The notes: generated by a model not told the origin, from the letters alone. Positions 36,544 to 47,456 are shown, counted from the first letter of the stretch. The stretch: 64,000 bases of DNA from Gnomoniopsis sp. IMI 355080 (GCA_027946555.1 JAPEVC010000199.1:1-64000), one strand, 5' to 3'. Numbers and translations: made by a program.

Positions 36544-37464
36544 TTGTAAGGATACGTTGATTCAAAAAGAGTTGGAGGCTGCATTGGTCTTCTTGTGGAT
36601 AGCAGCCATAGGCATTAGGAGTTTTAAAGGATGGATCACGCATTGGCTAGGGATAATGATCTATTAAACCAACCTTACATCTTTCTGGTGCATAAGACAC
36701 AACATCTCGAAACCCTCAAAGGCTGATCTCATTCTACCAGGCGAGGAACCAACCAATCCATTGAGAATGGAATGGACATTAGTTGCTCATCAACCTCATA
36801 CAGTGGACAGGTGATTGAATAACTTGATTATGTTGTCTTGTGGTAGACTAAGTAAGACATTCGCTTTTCAATCTAGTATGAACATGGACTTGAATGCAAA
36901 TCACAAATGAATCACACTTGTTCCTTTGTCGCTACTGATTTGCCTTCCACGCTCTCCAAGCTCTGGTCCTCACTCCAGCCCCAAGACCTCTGCGCCCAGC
37001 AGGACCTTGGCTCGCACGGCCTCTATACCAATTGACATGTCACTTGACCAATTATTCCTTGATTAGAGCTCGCCCACTACCGTCTGGGACCAGCAGAAAC
37101 CTGTAATAGATTTCCGTCGGATCTTATAGTCTCTCGTTGCGCATCAATTTGCTCAACATGACCTCCAGACCTCCAGGCCTCATGATCTCTCGTCATGAAG
37201 TGTAACACTCTTGCAGAGCCCCAGTACCATTGTGAAGTTCGTAATTAACCCGGTTACTAGGAGGTCTGGAAAACTTGATAGGGAAGGGGCCGTATACCAT
37301 CAGACCCAAACGCAGTGCGTACTCTTCCATCACTATTTCCGACGTATTACGATTTGGAGACATCGGGGGCGACATCACTGTTGCTGGTCTCTCAAACCAT
37401 TGAAAACCCAGTATCTGTTCCTAGCCGTTCTGATAGAGGTATTCGCAGCATGTACCGGCCGCTC
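36544..37464. other. Intergenic region between convergent tof1 and the SHG1-domain gene
   Basis: About 920 bp, AT-richer than the neighbouring genes, with no protein-like frame. It probably holds both 3' UTRs. No hairpin or RNA gene stood out. Confidence 0.6.
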
Positions 37465-40156
37465 CTAGCGGCGCCGACTGGAGGAGCGATCCCTATCCCT
37501 ACGGTCCCGTCGAGTCGACCTGTCTCTCCGGTCGCGGCTCCGATCACGACGCACATCACGATCACGGCTGCGATCGCGACGGCTGTCTCGGTCTCGGGAT
37601 GAATCCCTGACGCGATGGCGAGGGCGGCTCCGGCTCCGAGGAGAACGACTGCGCCGTCTGTCTTTAACGCGGTCCCTTGAGCGGTCGCGATCGCGATCTC
37701 GGTCCCTGTCCCTGTCCCTGTCTCGGTCCCTGTCTCGGTCGTTTCGTCGGGTGGTCGAGCTGCTTCGGTCACGGCGAAAAGATTCCCTCCGGTCTCGATC
37801 GCGAGGGGACCTGCTCCGTCTCCGACTGCTGCCTGGAGGCACATAGCGATCAATTTCCTCTGGAGCACGACGTCGCACCTCAGGAGACCGATCACCGCCG
37901 CGGTCAACGCCCCTGTCCACAGCAGCACGTTCTTCGACGTCAAAATCGATGCCGGGCACAGGCTGGCCCTTGGCACGGGCTTCCTTTTGCGCGGCAAGAT
38001 ACGCTTTTGCCTCTTTCTCGCGCGAAGCCACCTGCTTCTGCTTCCACGCCTCCTTCTCCTGGGCATCAAGGTATGCGGGTGGTCGTTCGAGTCGGCTCTC
38101 GGGGATTGGAGATTTGGTGCGAGCTCGCTTGATACCTCGGTCGGTGCTTCGTGATCTTCTGCGCGGTGATCGCGATCGTTCTCTCTTTCTGGATTTCGAG
38201 GGGGATCGCGCACGTGCCTTGGACCTGGAACGTCGCCGCGGACGTGAATTCGATCTTGAACGTCTTCGCTTGGTAGACCGTGATCTCTCACGGCGGTCAG
38301 CTCGGTCTGGAGTGCGTCTGCGGGATCGAGATCTAGCGAAAGAGCTGTAGTGGTCTCGCCGAGGTCGGGAGACGCTCCGAGATCGTCGTCTGGTGTCTCT
38401 CCGTGCAGATCGGCTTCTCGAGCGTCGCGTATGGCGATCCCTACTGCGACTGGCCCGTCTATCTCGCGTATCTCGAGAATCTTTTGTGTCGTCGGCATGC
38501 CTCTTACTTCGTGTAGTAGACTTATCACGACTCGGCCTGTAGACATTCCACTCGGGCCTGACTTCCAGCTCTCTTCTCCTGGAAGGAGATCGACTACGTC
38601 TTGAATCTCTCCTTGGGTCATCTCTCAGTGAAGAGCGTCTCGGCCTTGCACTGGAAGATCTGTGACGGCTCCTGCTTCGTGCATCTTTTGATGCCGATGC
38701 CACTACTGACCTGTGTCGGGATCGCGAGCGGTGTCGAGTAGGCGTGCGAGACCGCTTCCGTTCTTCCTTGATCTTGACTTCCTCAGGTGCCTTCGGTTTC
38801 TTAACATCTTCTGTTGCCTTGCCTTCCGCAGGTTTGACGCTCTTGGACTGCGTGGACTCTTCTGGTTTCATCTTCGATGGGATAGCCTCGACCGGCTTCT
38901 TCACCTCTGCAACCTTGGGACTGTCTCTGCGGATAGGCTGGATGGCCGACGCGGGCATAGTCTTGCGAGGCGGTGGCTTGAGTTCCTCGTCAACTTCCAG
39001 CTCAGGCTGCTTGGCAGCCACCCGCTTGCTGTCTCTCAGCAAATCCGCCAGAGCCTCCTCCTCAAGACGAGAGAGTTCTTCCTTGGAGAGCTCCTTCTTG
39101 ACTTTTTCGTGGCGTCCTCGGCTATCGTCCCTGCTTCGGCGTCGACGATGTCGGTCTCTTGAACGGTCGCGTGACCGTGGGCGAGCTCTGCGATCGCGGG
39201 ATCTATCTCTGTCTCTGTCACGGCGATCCTGTGAGCGAGCTCGATCACGCACCCTGGAGCGATCACGGTCTCTGGAGCGCTCCCGTGGTCTCGAACGCTC
39301 ACGCGCCCTGGACCGTTCCCGCTCACGCGCTCGTTCGCGTTCACGCTCTTCCCGCTCTTTCTGTCTCTGTTTCTCTCTCTCATCGCGTTCCTGCTTTCGC
39401 TTCTCCTCCCGAGCAGCGCGCTCCGCCTCACGTTTCTTCTGCTGAGCGCGCTCCTCCATCTCAGCAATCTCCCTCTTCTGGCGCGCGATGCGCTCCTCCA
39501 TGCTCTTGAGCTCAGCATACTGTTTGTCGCGTTCCCCGCGTCTGGTAGCTGTGTCGATGGCATAGTCCATATCAGTCTTGGAACCCTTGATGCGCTCCGC
39601 TTCTGCGGCCTCGGCCCCAATATCAGCGGCGCGCAGCTTGCGAATCTGCTCCTCGATGGGGCCGATGGGGATGAGCTGTTGGAGCATGGATTCGGCACTC
39701 TTGTAGACGCCTGTGCGATCGAGAGCGCCATCGATGAGGGCGACGGCTTTTCCGCGCTCGATGGTCAAGAGTTGGGTTGGATTACGTTCGATCTCTGCTT
39801 CGGCGACTTCGAGAATTGCTTTGAGGATTTGATCGCGAGACTCCTGTACGGGTGAAGACATGGTTCAGCATATACATCGGTTCAGAATGGCGTATATCAT
39901 AACTAGCACATACACTGGACTCGAAAGTCTCCCAGACGTTCTTGCGCGTCTCATCGTAGCCGCCCTTCTTCTTGAACGAATGGGCGAGGTCTTCAATGGC
40001 TGAGCGGGTGGAGGATGGTAGGGGCAGCTCAGACGCCTTGAACTTTCTTGGCTTGGGAACAACCGTATGTCCGTTGAGCATTTTGGTGTCGGCGTCCATG
40101 GATGCATCGGCGTTAGACATCGCAGGAGCCGTCGCGTTGACGGCTGCGACCGCCAT
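37465..40156 (-). CDS. shg1: SHG1 (COMPASS component) domain protein with long RS/RD-rich tail
   Basis: Exons are 40156-39914 and 39843-37465, with a 70-nt intron; the product is 873 aa. The intron joins NVWETFESS|ESRDQILKAIL and restores the BOD1/SHG1 domain at about residues 55-140 (SFKKKGGYDETRKNVWETF ... LLTIERGKAVALIDGALDR). A long Glu/Arg/Lys coiled coil follows. The rest is dominated by RS, RD and SRSR dipeptides, down to SSSRRR at the C-terminus. Shg1 is a subunit of the Set1/COMPASS H3K4 methyltransferase. Yeast Shg1 is far smaller, so the RS-like extension of roughly 650 residues is the notable part and resembles splicing factors. Much of the tail is encoded by GGTCGC/GATCGN hexamer-like repeats (for example 37690-37742). 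Confidence 0.85.
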
Positions 40157-40744
40157 CTTCGAACCGTGATGCCTCGAGAGGCAAGATTAAAGTGAAGGTG
40201 ATTGCATCTGATTTGGACAGGCTTGAAAAATGCCCTGATAGGTCGCGGAAGGTAGGAGAGTGTCAAAGAAAGAGATGGTGTGCAAAGGTTGATGAGGAAG
40301 TAATGTACCTAGGTAATAGGGAGAGGATTCAGATGCGACAGACAGTTCCGAGTCGGTCGCGAAAGAAAACCAAACGCAGGTCGCGCGGCCGGTGGACAGG
40401 GGTCCCAAAAGGGCTGTGGAGTCAAAGAGAAGGGAGCCGCAAAGTGGGCCATGTTGCTCGGTACTAACTGTCTAGGTAAAGGGACAGGGATGACAGGTAT
40501 AGCGCCGGCCTCCACGCAGGTCGGACCTGGAAAAGACCTCAGGCCGACAACGTCAGTCACTTGAGTGCCCAGTAAAGTGCGAGCCATTAGCCATCAACTC
40601 GACTTCAATCGAAGATACCTTCCCCGAAACACACCCTTCCCAGCGAGGACGACCTTTTGAGAAGTGCTCCAGCGAGCAACACTTCGAATCAAACCAACTC
40701 TCCATTCATTCACCGCGTCTGTTACGGTCAATCGCGCCGACAAG
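40157..40744. promoter_or_regulatory. Divergent promoter region, SHG1-domain gene / small complex I-like gene
   Basis: About 590 bp between divergent starts. It contains the 10-bp palindrome TACCTAGGTA at 40306-40315. No other element was assigned. Confidence 0.4.
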
Positions 40745-41095
40745 ATGGTCTCCCGCATCCTCTTCTGGGCCGGCTTCGGTACGAATACCCATTCTCTCAT
40801 CCACCGTCGTTCATTCAGTCCATGAGCAAGACGATTGGCTAACTGTTATGGACCGCTAGGCGTCGCAACCCGCGCATGGCAGCTGGGCCTGCAGAACACA
40901 TCACCCCTCGCCCCGAAAATGCTCTGGGCATACCCAATCTTTGCCGGGTGTGGCGCCAGCTTCGGGTACTGGCTTCAAAACGTCGACGAGAAGCAGGTGG
41001 CCATCTTGGAGGAGAGGAAACAGGCCATCCTGGAGAAGCGCGCACGGAGGGCGGCAAGAGAAAGTGAAGGGGCTGGTGTACCTGCGACGGCATAG
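40745..41095 (+). CDS. Small membrane protein, probable fungal complex I accessory subunit (NUXM/14 kDa-like)
   Basis: Exons are 40745-40778 and 40860-41095, with an 81-nt intron; the product is 89 aa. It begins MVSRILFWAGFG|VATRAWQLG. There are two short hydrophobic segments, one at the N-terminus and one around WAYPIFAGCGASFGYWL. A Lys/Arg/Glu helix (ILEERKQAILEKRARRAARE) follows. This pattern recalls the fungal NADH:ubiquinone oxidoreductase 14 kDa/NUXM-type accessory subunit of the mitochondrial inner membrane. The assignment is from memory of the family; any other small inner-membrane protein is possible. The gene itself, with a clean intron and good coding character, is more certain than its name. 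Confidence 0.6.
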
Positions 41096-41492
41096 GAGCG
41101 CCAAGATATCTGGAGGTCCCGGCCCATGATCAAACGGGCGCAGGACCGTATAGAGAGCACAATGAGGACAAAATGAGAGATTGAGTCGAAGCAGGTCGGC
41201 AGTGTACTACTATTTGTGACTTGGCTAATCATGCCCTCAAGCTTGCATTGTCGACAGGCACATCAGTCGATATCAAAGTCTAGAGGCTATTACGTTCTCA
41301 CGTCACAAGTGGGCTAAAGAATCTCGTTCTGCTATCAAATCATTCGTCTGAGCTCCATCGTCTATGAGCCTTTTCATCTCCTTATCGTCTCAACCAGCAC
41401 GCTGTCGAGAAGATAATTATTCGATCTCTAGAACGTTCTCCGACCTCCTCAATTCAATACCCTCTATCTTCTTTGGCCCCACAGCTGACTCC
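41096..41492. other. Intergenic region between convergent genes
   Basis: About 400 bp that probably contains both 3' UTRs. Nothing else was seen. Confidence 0.6.
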
Positions 41493-42863
41493 TCAATTCG
41501 AATTCACATGACGCTCGTCCAACCTCTTCAGTGCAGATAGAATAGCCGAGGTTGAGCCACTGGCGTTTGCCTCCTCACTCTCCGTTACGACGATCGAGAT
41601 GCTCTTTCCGGGTGTGGTATCAAACAAAAGGCGAAATGAATCCGCTTCAAATGCCTCAGGATCGATCTCATTATATGTAAGGGTGCCTGCCGAGACACGC
41701 TCCCTGTCGCAGTTGACCGTCTCAAGGAGAGCAACGACAGGAACATCGCTGCTCTTGGCCGCCTCGGCAATTTCTGCTGTACCTGCTGGTGCGTATATGG
41801 AACCGTTTGCGAACATGGCTTCGGCCCCCAACAGCACTTTTGATACGCTCTTGATGTGGGAGTCAATGCCAAAAAGCTGGGGCTGATAAGTAACCTCGAT
41901 GCCGTCGTCGCGGAGGATCTTGGCAAGTTCCCTCCCGGAGCAGTCAAGGGCTTCGTCCACCGCGTCGTCCACAACGGTCACTTTGAATTTGCGTCCTGCA
42001 GCGTGAGCTTTCTGTAGAGACAATCGCACCAGCCTTGAATGCCCGTATGTGAGAAGGGTCTCGTCGTCTTCGATAATGGACACAGCCTTAGAGACAATGG
42101 CATCTTCTGCGTAGAGTATCCGCTCTTGAATGAAGAGCTCAATAGCTGTCCGCAGAGTCTCTTTTGCTTCCTCATCAGGAACGTTAAGCTCCACAAGGTT
42201 GGCGATTTTGGCTTTCAGCATGCGGATGGCGTTACCCATTGAAGCACACATTGGACGACATCCAATTAGATAGTCGATTTGTGGGTTCAGACACTGAGGG
42301 AGGAAGTGCCGAGTAAAAGTCTGTCCTACTGGGGTCTCGTAAGACTCCATAACCTGAGTTTGCTGGTCAGTTGGCTGTATACGTGCAGTTGAGATACTGG
42401 CTGGTACTTGTCGGCTCACCTTCATGAATGCGACCAGCATCGCCTCGAGCCGGGCCGAGTTGTCTTTCAGCGTAAAGTTGGCCATCTGTTGACCGATCGC
42501 GAGGACAGACGGGTGAACATCCTTGTCGGCCTTTGACAGAGGGAGCTTCTTTGCGGTGTAAAGATGACTGTACATATCGGGGATCTTGGGCCCCTTCGCC
42601 TTTTGCGCAGCGGCAGGAACTGGTGTGGGACCTCCAGTGGCCAGTGCTGTTTTCTTGGGACCTTTGGCAGCTGGAGAATTTTGAGCTGGAGGTACGACTT
42701 TTGCGGCGACGACTTGGCCACGGCGCGCAGCCTTCTCGGCCTTTGCCTGAGCCTTCTTTTGCGCAGGTGTGAGCGCAGGCGCTGCTGGAGCAGCAGCCTG
42801 TGGTGGTGCCGCAGCCGGTGCAGGTGCGCCGGACGACGGCGGCTGGCCACTGGGTTCTGACAT
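41493..42863 (-). CDS. gcd2: Translation initiation factor eIF2B subunit delta
   Basis: Exons are 42863-42420 and 42353-41493, with a 66-nt intron; the product is 434 aa. The intron is a multiple of three and stop-free, so reading through adds 22 residues; splicing gives AFMK|VMESYETPVG, which fits the family. The N-terminus is Ala/Pro/Lys-rich and disordered. The C-terminal two thirds match the eIF2B alpha/beta/delta regulatory fold, with QIDYLIGCRPMCASMGNAIR, ELFIQERILYAEDAIVSKA, VVDDAVDEALDCSGRELAK and the GAEAMFANGSIYAPAGT loop. It is part of the guanine nucleotide exchange factor for eIF2 and is the subunit through which phosphorylated eIF2 inhibits exchange. Confidence 0.94.
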   Translation of the reverse strand: MSEPSGQPPSSGAPAPAAAPPQAAAPAAPALTPAQKKAQAKAEKAARRGQVVAAKVVPPAQNSPAAKGPKKTALATGGPTPVPAAAQKAKGPKIPDMYSHLYTAKKLPLSKADKDVHPSVLAIGQQMANFTLKDNSARLEAMLVAFMKVSRQVPASISTARIQPTDQQTQVMESYETPVGQTFTRHFLPQCLNPQIDYLIGCRPMCASMGNAIRMLKAKIANLVELNVPDEEAKETLRTAIELFIQERILYAEDAIVSKAVSIIEDDETLLTYGHSRLVRLSLQKAHAAGRKFKVTVVDDAVDEALDCSGRELAKILRDDGIEVTYQPQLFGIDSHIKSVSKVLLGAEAMFANGSIYAPAGTAEIAEAAKSSDVPVVALLETVNCDRERVSAGTLTYNEIDPEAFEADSFRLLFDTTPGKSISIVVTESEEANASGSTSAILSALKRLDERHVNSN

Positions 42864-43714
42864 CTTGAATGATATTATTGGCGTTTATTCTCTTGTCCTG
42901 TTGTAAAAAGAAATGAATAAAAGGGTTGGTGTGGAAGCTGGCCAGGAGGTGTAGTCATGGTGAGTCAAAGGCCGTGACAATGGAAATCGGGATGCAGGTA
43001 CAACAAAGTACGTACTTTGCTGCCCCACGCTGCTAAGAATTTGGGGAAACTTTATGGTAGGGATGTCGCAGCTCAACTTGCATGTGAGGATATCCCATTT
43101 GATCCGTATTGGCAACAATTTTTTGACGCCTGTTGTTCCGAATTATTTGTGCTTTTGGGAAATTGAGCTTTTCTCCCCTCTTTGTCTTTTTCATTCTTCT
43201 TATTTCCTGTTTTCACTTCCACGAAAATTTTAAGATGCCATCTTCTTCTTGTTTATTCTTTTTGTTTTCTACATTTGTGCGAAAGAGGAGGGGCCCTACT
43301 AGACCCCATCCAGTGTCGGGAATATCTGAATTACTGGTACATAGTGTCATTTATTTGGGTTGTAAAGGTTGGAGGGCAGTTACGTTGTATAACAAGCCAA
43401 CTGGCCTGTGGAACCATTTTGCAAAGCAATTTTTGAAATCTAGATTCTGGACCGGTGCTGTCTCTCGTTGCTGTCAAGACTGCTTATCTACCTAGGTACT
43501 TTGGTAGGTAGTGGTGTAGTGAAGGCAAAAACCTATATTAAACAATTGCTCAGGATGCTGTGTCCCAAGCTTTTTGCCGAGTATTTACATACACTGTTCC
43601 CTACAATCCCTATATGCACAAACCCCCTTTGCAGGATTCCCGCTAGAAAACCCCCTTGAATCTTATCATGAATTCTATGCAGTCTTGTCTTCCTCATTCA
43701 CTCATAACAAGTCC
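42864..43714. promoter_or_regulatory. Upstream region of the eIF2B delta gene, with palindromes
   Basis: Contains the perfect 16-bp palindrome CAAAGTACGTACTTTG at 43004-43019, about 140 bp before the eIF2B delta start. A TACCTAGGTA palindrome lies at 43489-43498 and a near-copy GGTACATAGTG at about 43336. T-rich tracts around 43180-43270 have no protein-like frame. Confidence 0.5.
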
Positions 43715-44486
43715 CTAGCCCTTGGTAGCAGTCTTCTCCTTTTCCGTTTCCTGCAACTTTCCCTGCAGGAAAACCCTCATACTTCCTAGCAATTGACCCT
43801 CACGACCCTTCCACTCTTTGCTTCCTGGCACCTCAGCTATTGCCTCGACAATCTTTTCCAACAAAGCCTCCGCCTCCTGCTTGGATGCCTTGGCCCCTCG
43901 TCCGGACTTCTTCAACAATAGCAGCTGGACTTTGTAACCCTTAGCCAGAAACTTTTTTAGAGTCCGCAATTTGTGCTCAACATCATGTGGTGCAAGCGCC
44001 CAGTTGAGCTCTAGTTCTTTCTCCTTGTTCGCGGCCGCCTGCTTCTTCTGTTGTTCCTTCTCCTTCTGTTTCCGCGCCAGCTCCTCCTTCTTATTTACTA
44101 CTCTGGCAACTGGCCACTTCCTTGATTCTGGACCTTTTGGATTCGGCTGCTCAATGACCTCCAGGGACTCGACCTTGCGATCTAACGTCGCCAAGATATC
44201 CTGGACCAACCGCAACCCGCTCACATGCTCGACTCCGTTGGGTTGGATCTCTTTGATGTGCACGAATTTCTCGCGGATCTCGTCATCGCGTGGCAGGCGA
44301 GCCAGCTTCGTCTTCACGCGCGGGCCGGGACCGTCCAAATTCCTGGGCGGCGGCCTGGGCGACTGCGGAAAGGAGTTCGTCCGGCCAGGAGGACGAGTTC
44401 TCTTGACCAGCGCGTCCAGATCTGCCGCCCAAGTACCGGCTTGTGCTTTGGACTGGGGGCTACCCCATCGTGAGTATGTACGTGTC

Positions 44487-44517
<31 letters not shown>

Positions 44518-44653
44518 GCTGCTGAGCTGGTGGCAGGAGGGCCGGTACGAAGATGCGAGCGAGGTGCAGGCAGCTGGACGCTTCGAGATTGGAGGGAATG
44601 AAGACGCGCCTGAGGGCCGCGGCCGAGTTGAATGCGCAATTGGAGACAATCAT
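43715..44653 (-). CDS. Mitochondrial translation initiation factor IF-3
   Basis: Single exon of 312 aa, using the ATG at 44653 (MIVSNCAFNSAAALRRVF), which gives a presequence-like N-terminus; an in-frame ATG at 44836 would add 61 residues. A tract of 13 Gln follows the presumed presequence (44486-44524), then TRTYSRWG. The IF3 N-terminal region is around REKFVHIKEIQPNGVEHVSG. The C-terminal IF3 domain (about residues 220-300) is ELNWALAPHDVEHKLRTLKK ... FLAKGYKVQLLLLKKSGRG. mtIF3 separates mitoribosomal subunits and proofreads initiator tRNA. Divergence from bacterial IF3 is normal for fungal members (Aim23 type). Confidence 0.82.
44486..44524 (-). repeat. CAA/CAG repeat encoding 13 Gln in mtIF3
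   Basis: One CAG, ten CAA and two CAG codons on the minus strand, inside the mtIF3 gene just after the presumed mitochondrial presequence. Likely length-variable. Confidence 0.9.
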
Positions 44654-45124
44654 ATTGAAGAAGCACCGCAGACAGGGAGCAGCGAGACGTGTCTGGGAGA
44701 GAAAATGTTCTCGGTCGAATTGCGCAAGGCTGTGCAGTGTAAATCTTGCAGAGTAAGAAATTCGAAGCTCGAGTCTGCGAGACTGAAATATTTCGTAGCT
44801 ATAACGATTACCTTGTAGCTTTGATGGATGAGCCAATCGGAGGGTATCAGCCAGTATTACATAAGCGCAACTCTATCTACGATGATATTTCTCTTACGAG
44901 CGTTGTAAACCCCGAAGCGAATGCCTAGGTGTAATCTTACATAGACACTGAAGGCAGGAGATATAAAGTGAAACTACCCCAGTACCTACACAGGTCATCA
45001 GGGGAGGAAAAGAGAAACCGGCCCGTTGATTCCAATATCATTCATTATCTACCTACCTAGCCTCCACCGCTCAACACCTGCGTTGTCCGTCTTACGCTCG
45101 TCTTACACACTTCACGATTCGATC
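44654..45124. promoter_or_regulatory. Divergent promoter region, mtIF3 / thioredoxin
   Basis: About 470 bp between start codons. A CTACCTACCTAGCC word lies near 45050-45063. No specific factor site was assigned. Confidence 0.35.
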
Positions 45125-45879
45125 ATGGACACACTGTACTATGTTCTTCTGGCCGTGATAGCCTTCTTCGTCCTCAATGTAAGTGTAAAATCCTCTTGTA
45201 TATCTGTGTCCTTATATTTCAACATCAACTCTACTGCACTCGGCGTAGACCCTCGGGCGGACCTCCCCCATACTCTTGCTCACTCCCTGCCATGCCATAA
45301 CCATGAGTACAGGTATGCTGGTGGACAAGCAAAGATCTCAAAATCGACCTCGCAAATTCCATTACTTCATGCTTCATTTGTACCCGCTAACTGACAACAC
45401 CCCAATAGGTACTCTTTCAAGACCGCAGCCCCATCCCCGAAACCTCAGGCAACGTCCACAAGCTCACCTCGGCCTCCGAGCTTGACGCCCTCCTCAAGTC
45501 CACCACATACGTGGTAGTGGACTTCTACGCAGACTGGTGTCCGCCCTGCCGCGCCATCGCACCGGTCTTCTCCAAGCTCGCCGACGACCACGCGTTAAAA
45601 GGCCAGTTGGCGTTCGCCAAGGTGAATGTGGACCATGTGAACGCCGTCGCAGGCCGCTACGGCGTGAGTGCTATGCCCACATTCGTTTTCTTCAAGGGAG
45701 CAGAACCGGCGCCTGTCTTGGGTGTGGACAAGGTCAGGAAGGGGCCCAGTGTGGTGATGAATGGGGATGGTGTGGAGCGGATCAGGGGAGCGGATCGGAA
45801 TGCGCTGGTGGCGGTTGTGGAGGTGCTGGCTTCGAGAGTGAGAGGCGAGGCCGGTGTTGGGGAGGGGAAGAAAGAATGA
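45125..45879 (+). CDS. Membrane-anchored thioredoxin-domain protein, WCPPC active site
   Basis: Exons are 45125-45178 and 45409-45879, giving 174 aa; the single intron is long for this window (230 nt) with a CTAAC branch site near its end. Exon 1 encodes a hydrophobic segment (MDTLYYVLLAVIAFFVLN) that acts as a signal anchor or signal peptide. The thioredoxin fold follows: VVVDFYADWCPPCRAIAPVF carries the two redox cysteines, and the cis-Pro loop is SAMPTFVFFKG. The CPPC centre, rather than CGPC, should change the redox potential. The short C-terminal extension is charged. Substrates and compartment are unknown; the anchor suggests a membrane-bound oxidoreductase. Confidence 0.87.
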
Positions 45880-46289
45880 GTTGTGTGCTCACGTATGTAG
45901 GGGATGTCATCAAAGTTTCATTTCAATGTAAACGACGGGTGTAGGGCCCATTGACATATCCCCTACCAAAGCGCAGACATGTTGATATTTCACAAATCTC
46001 CAAAGTAGTTTCTGAACAGAAGCGTATGTAGCATTGTTCATCCAAATTGCTGGAGCATAATGCAAACTTCTCTCATCCGAGGATCAATTCGAGGACGGCG
46101 TGTTTTCTCAACATCAAGTGCGAATGTGTAAAATACATGGATTATGTAATCATAACACGGCTGTTCAACCTCACCTCGGTCTCCTCAACTTATCAATACC
46201 TTCGAGACTCAGCTTCCGCAGACAAACCTCAAATACCCAACATGAACCTCACATAAGTCCCCCTTTCTTCACACACTAATTCCGCCACA
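45880..46289. other. Intergenic region thioredoxin / imp1
   Basis: About 410 bp that holds the thioredoxin 3' UTR and imp1 promoter. No further feature was seen. Confidence 0.6.
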
Positions 46290-46881
46290 ATGAGCCCCCT
46301 AACCGCCCGCCTTCGCCAAACCTACCTCGGTCGACCATTCCGCGTCTTCATCGCCGTCAGCAAGCTCTTTTGCGCAGGCCACCTCTTCTGGACCTATTTC
46401 TACAGTTGGGGCATAACCTCAGGGCCCTCGATGCTACCAGGTTGGGAAATATGGGGCGATGGCGCCGTCGTCTCACACAGCTACCGGCGCGGACGGGGCG
46501 TGCAAGTCGGGGATCTCGTCAAGTTCAAGGTGCCGGTGTCAGAAGACTACGCGATCAAACGGGTGGCCGGTATGCCAGGTGACTATGTACTGATGCATAC
46601 TCCGGATACGGGACGTCAAGAGATGATCCAGGTGAGTTTTGGCTTAGCTGAGGTCGGGAGAGTGATCGGCACTGACACTGGACTGTCAGGTTCCCAAGGG
46701 CCATTGCTGGGTGCTTGGTGATAATCTGTTTGCCTCCAGGGACTCGCGACTATACGGCCCTTTGCCAATGGCGCTGATAGATGGAAAGGTGATTTACAAG
46801 ACTGGGTCAGCGCTGTGGCAGTGGAGCCGGATGGAGAAGATCAAGAACCCGTTTGAAGAGCAGCAAAACTCGTCTAAATGA
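46290..46881 (+). CDS. imp1: Mitochondrial inner membrane protease subunit 1 (S26 signal peptidase)
   Basis: Exons are 46290-46631 and 46690-46881, with a 58-nt intron; the product is 177 aa. A hydrophobic N-terminal helix (about residues 18-40) is followed by the catalytic serine box SGPSMLP, the catalytic lysine box YAIKRVAGMPGDYV, and the C-terminal box GHCWVLGDNLFASRDSR. These fit the S26 Ser-Lys peptidase fold of Imp1 rather than the ER signal peptidase. It cleaves sorting signals from proteins facing the intermembrane space. The lack of a long presequence is normal for this family. Confidence 0.92.
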
Positions 46882-47456
46882 TCATTGATAACAGCGTCCA
46901 GCCAATGCCGTGTCAAAGGCATCGCTACATAAACTAACCCGTTCATTCACCGCATGTCAAGTTTGGAAGTACTGAAGAAGGTACTATTCATTTTCCCCTC
47001 GCAATGTTTGGACAAGTCTAATTACATTGCGTACGGTAACTAGGCCCCGCAGACCTACAAGATCGTAATAGAAGATGCTCGCAGCCATGCAGGCGTAGTA
47101 GTCATACAAAAGAGAAGAAAATCAGCCTCTGTGATGCATTCGCTTCCGCCCATGGGTTGCGGGGTCTGGCAAAGCCTTGACAAAGGAAAGTCGAGCAGGG
47201 AATATTGAAATGCGCTTCCAAGAAGCACACACAAAAGAACAGACGCCACACCACACCACACACACCACACCATCCGCTGCCCTCGTTCCTTATATATTCG
47301 AGGTCAATACTCCGGGGAACTCCATGCCGAAAAACCTGCCGAGTCCAAGTAAATGCAATTATTGTTGTCCAGGTATAAAGACGCCAAAGCCCGGACAAAT
47401 GGAATGAGCCTTGTAACCAATGCCATAAGCTCCCTTACACTCTGAGAACCCATTCT
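46882..47456. other. Intergenic region between convergent imp1 and vac8
   Basis: About 575 bp with a CACACCA-rich patch at about 47245-47270. It probably holds both 3' UTRs; no gene was seen. Confidence 0.6.

Noticed and set aside
37392..38621. A 409-codon minus-strand frame rich in Thr, Glu, Ile and Ala
   Set aside because: It is the +1 shadow of the RS/RD-repeat region of the SHG1-domain gene; repeats keep alternative frames open.
38744..39445. A 233-codon plus-strand Ser/Arg-rich frame
   Set aside because: Antisense reading of the same RS repeat; no start context or domain.
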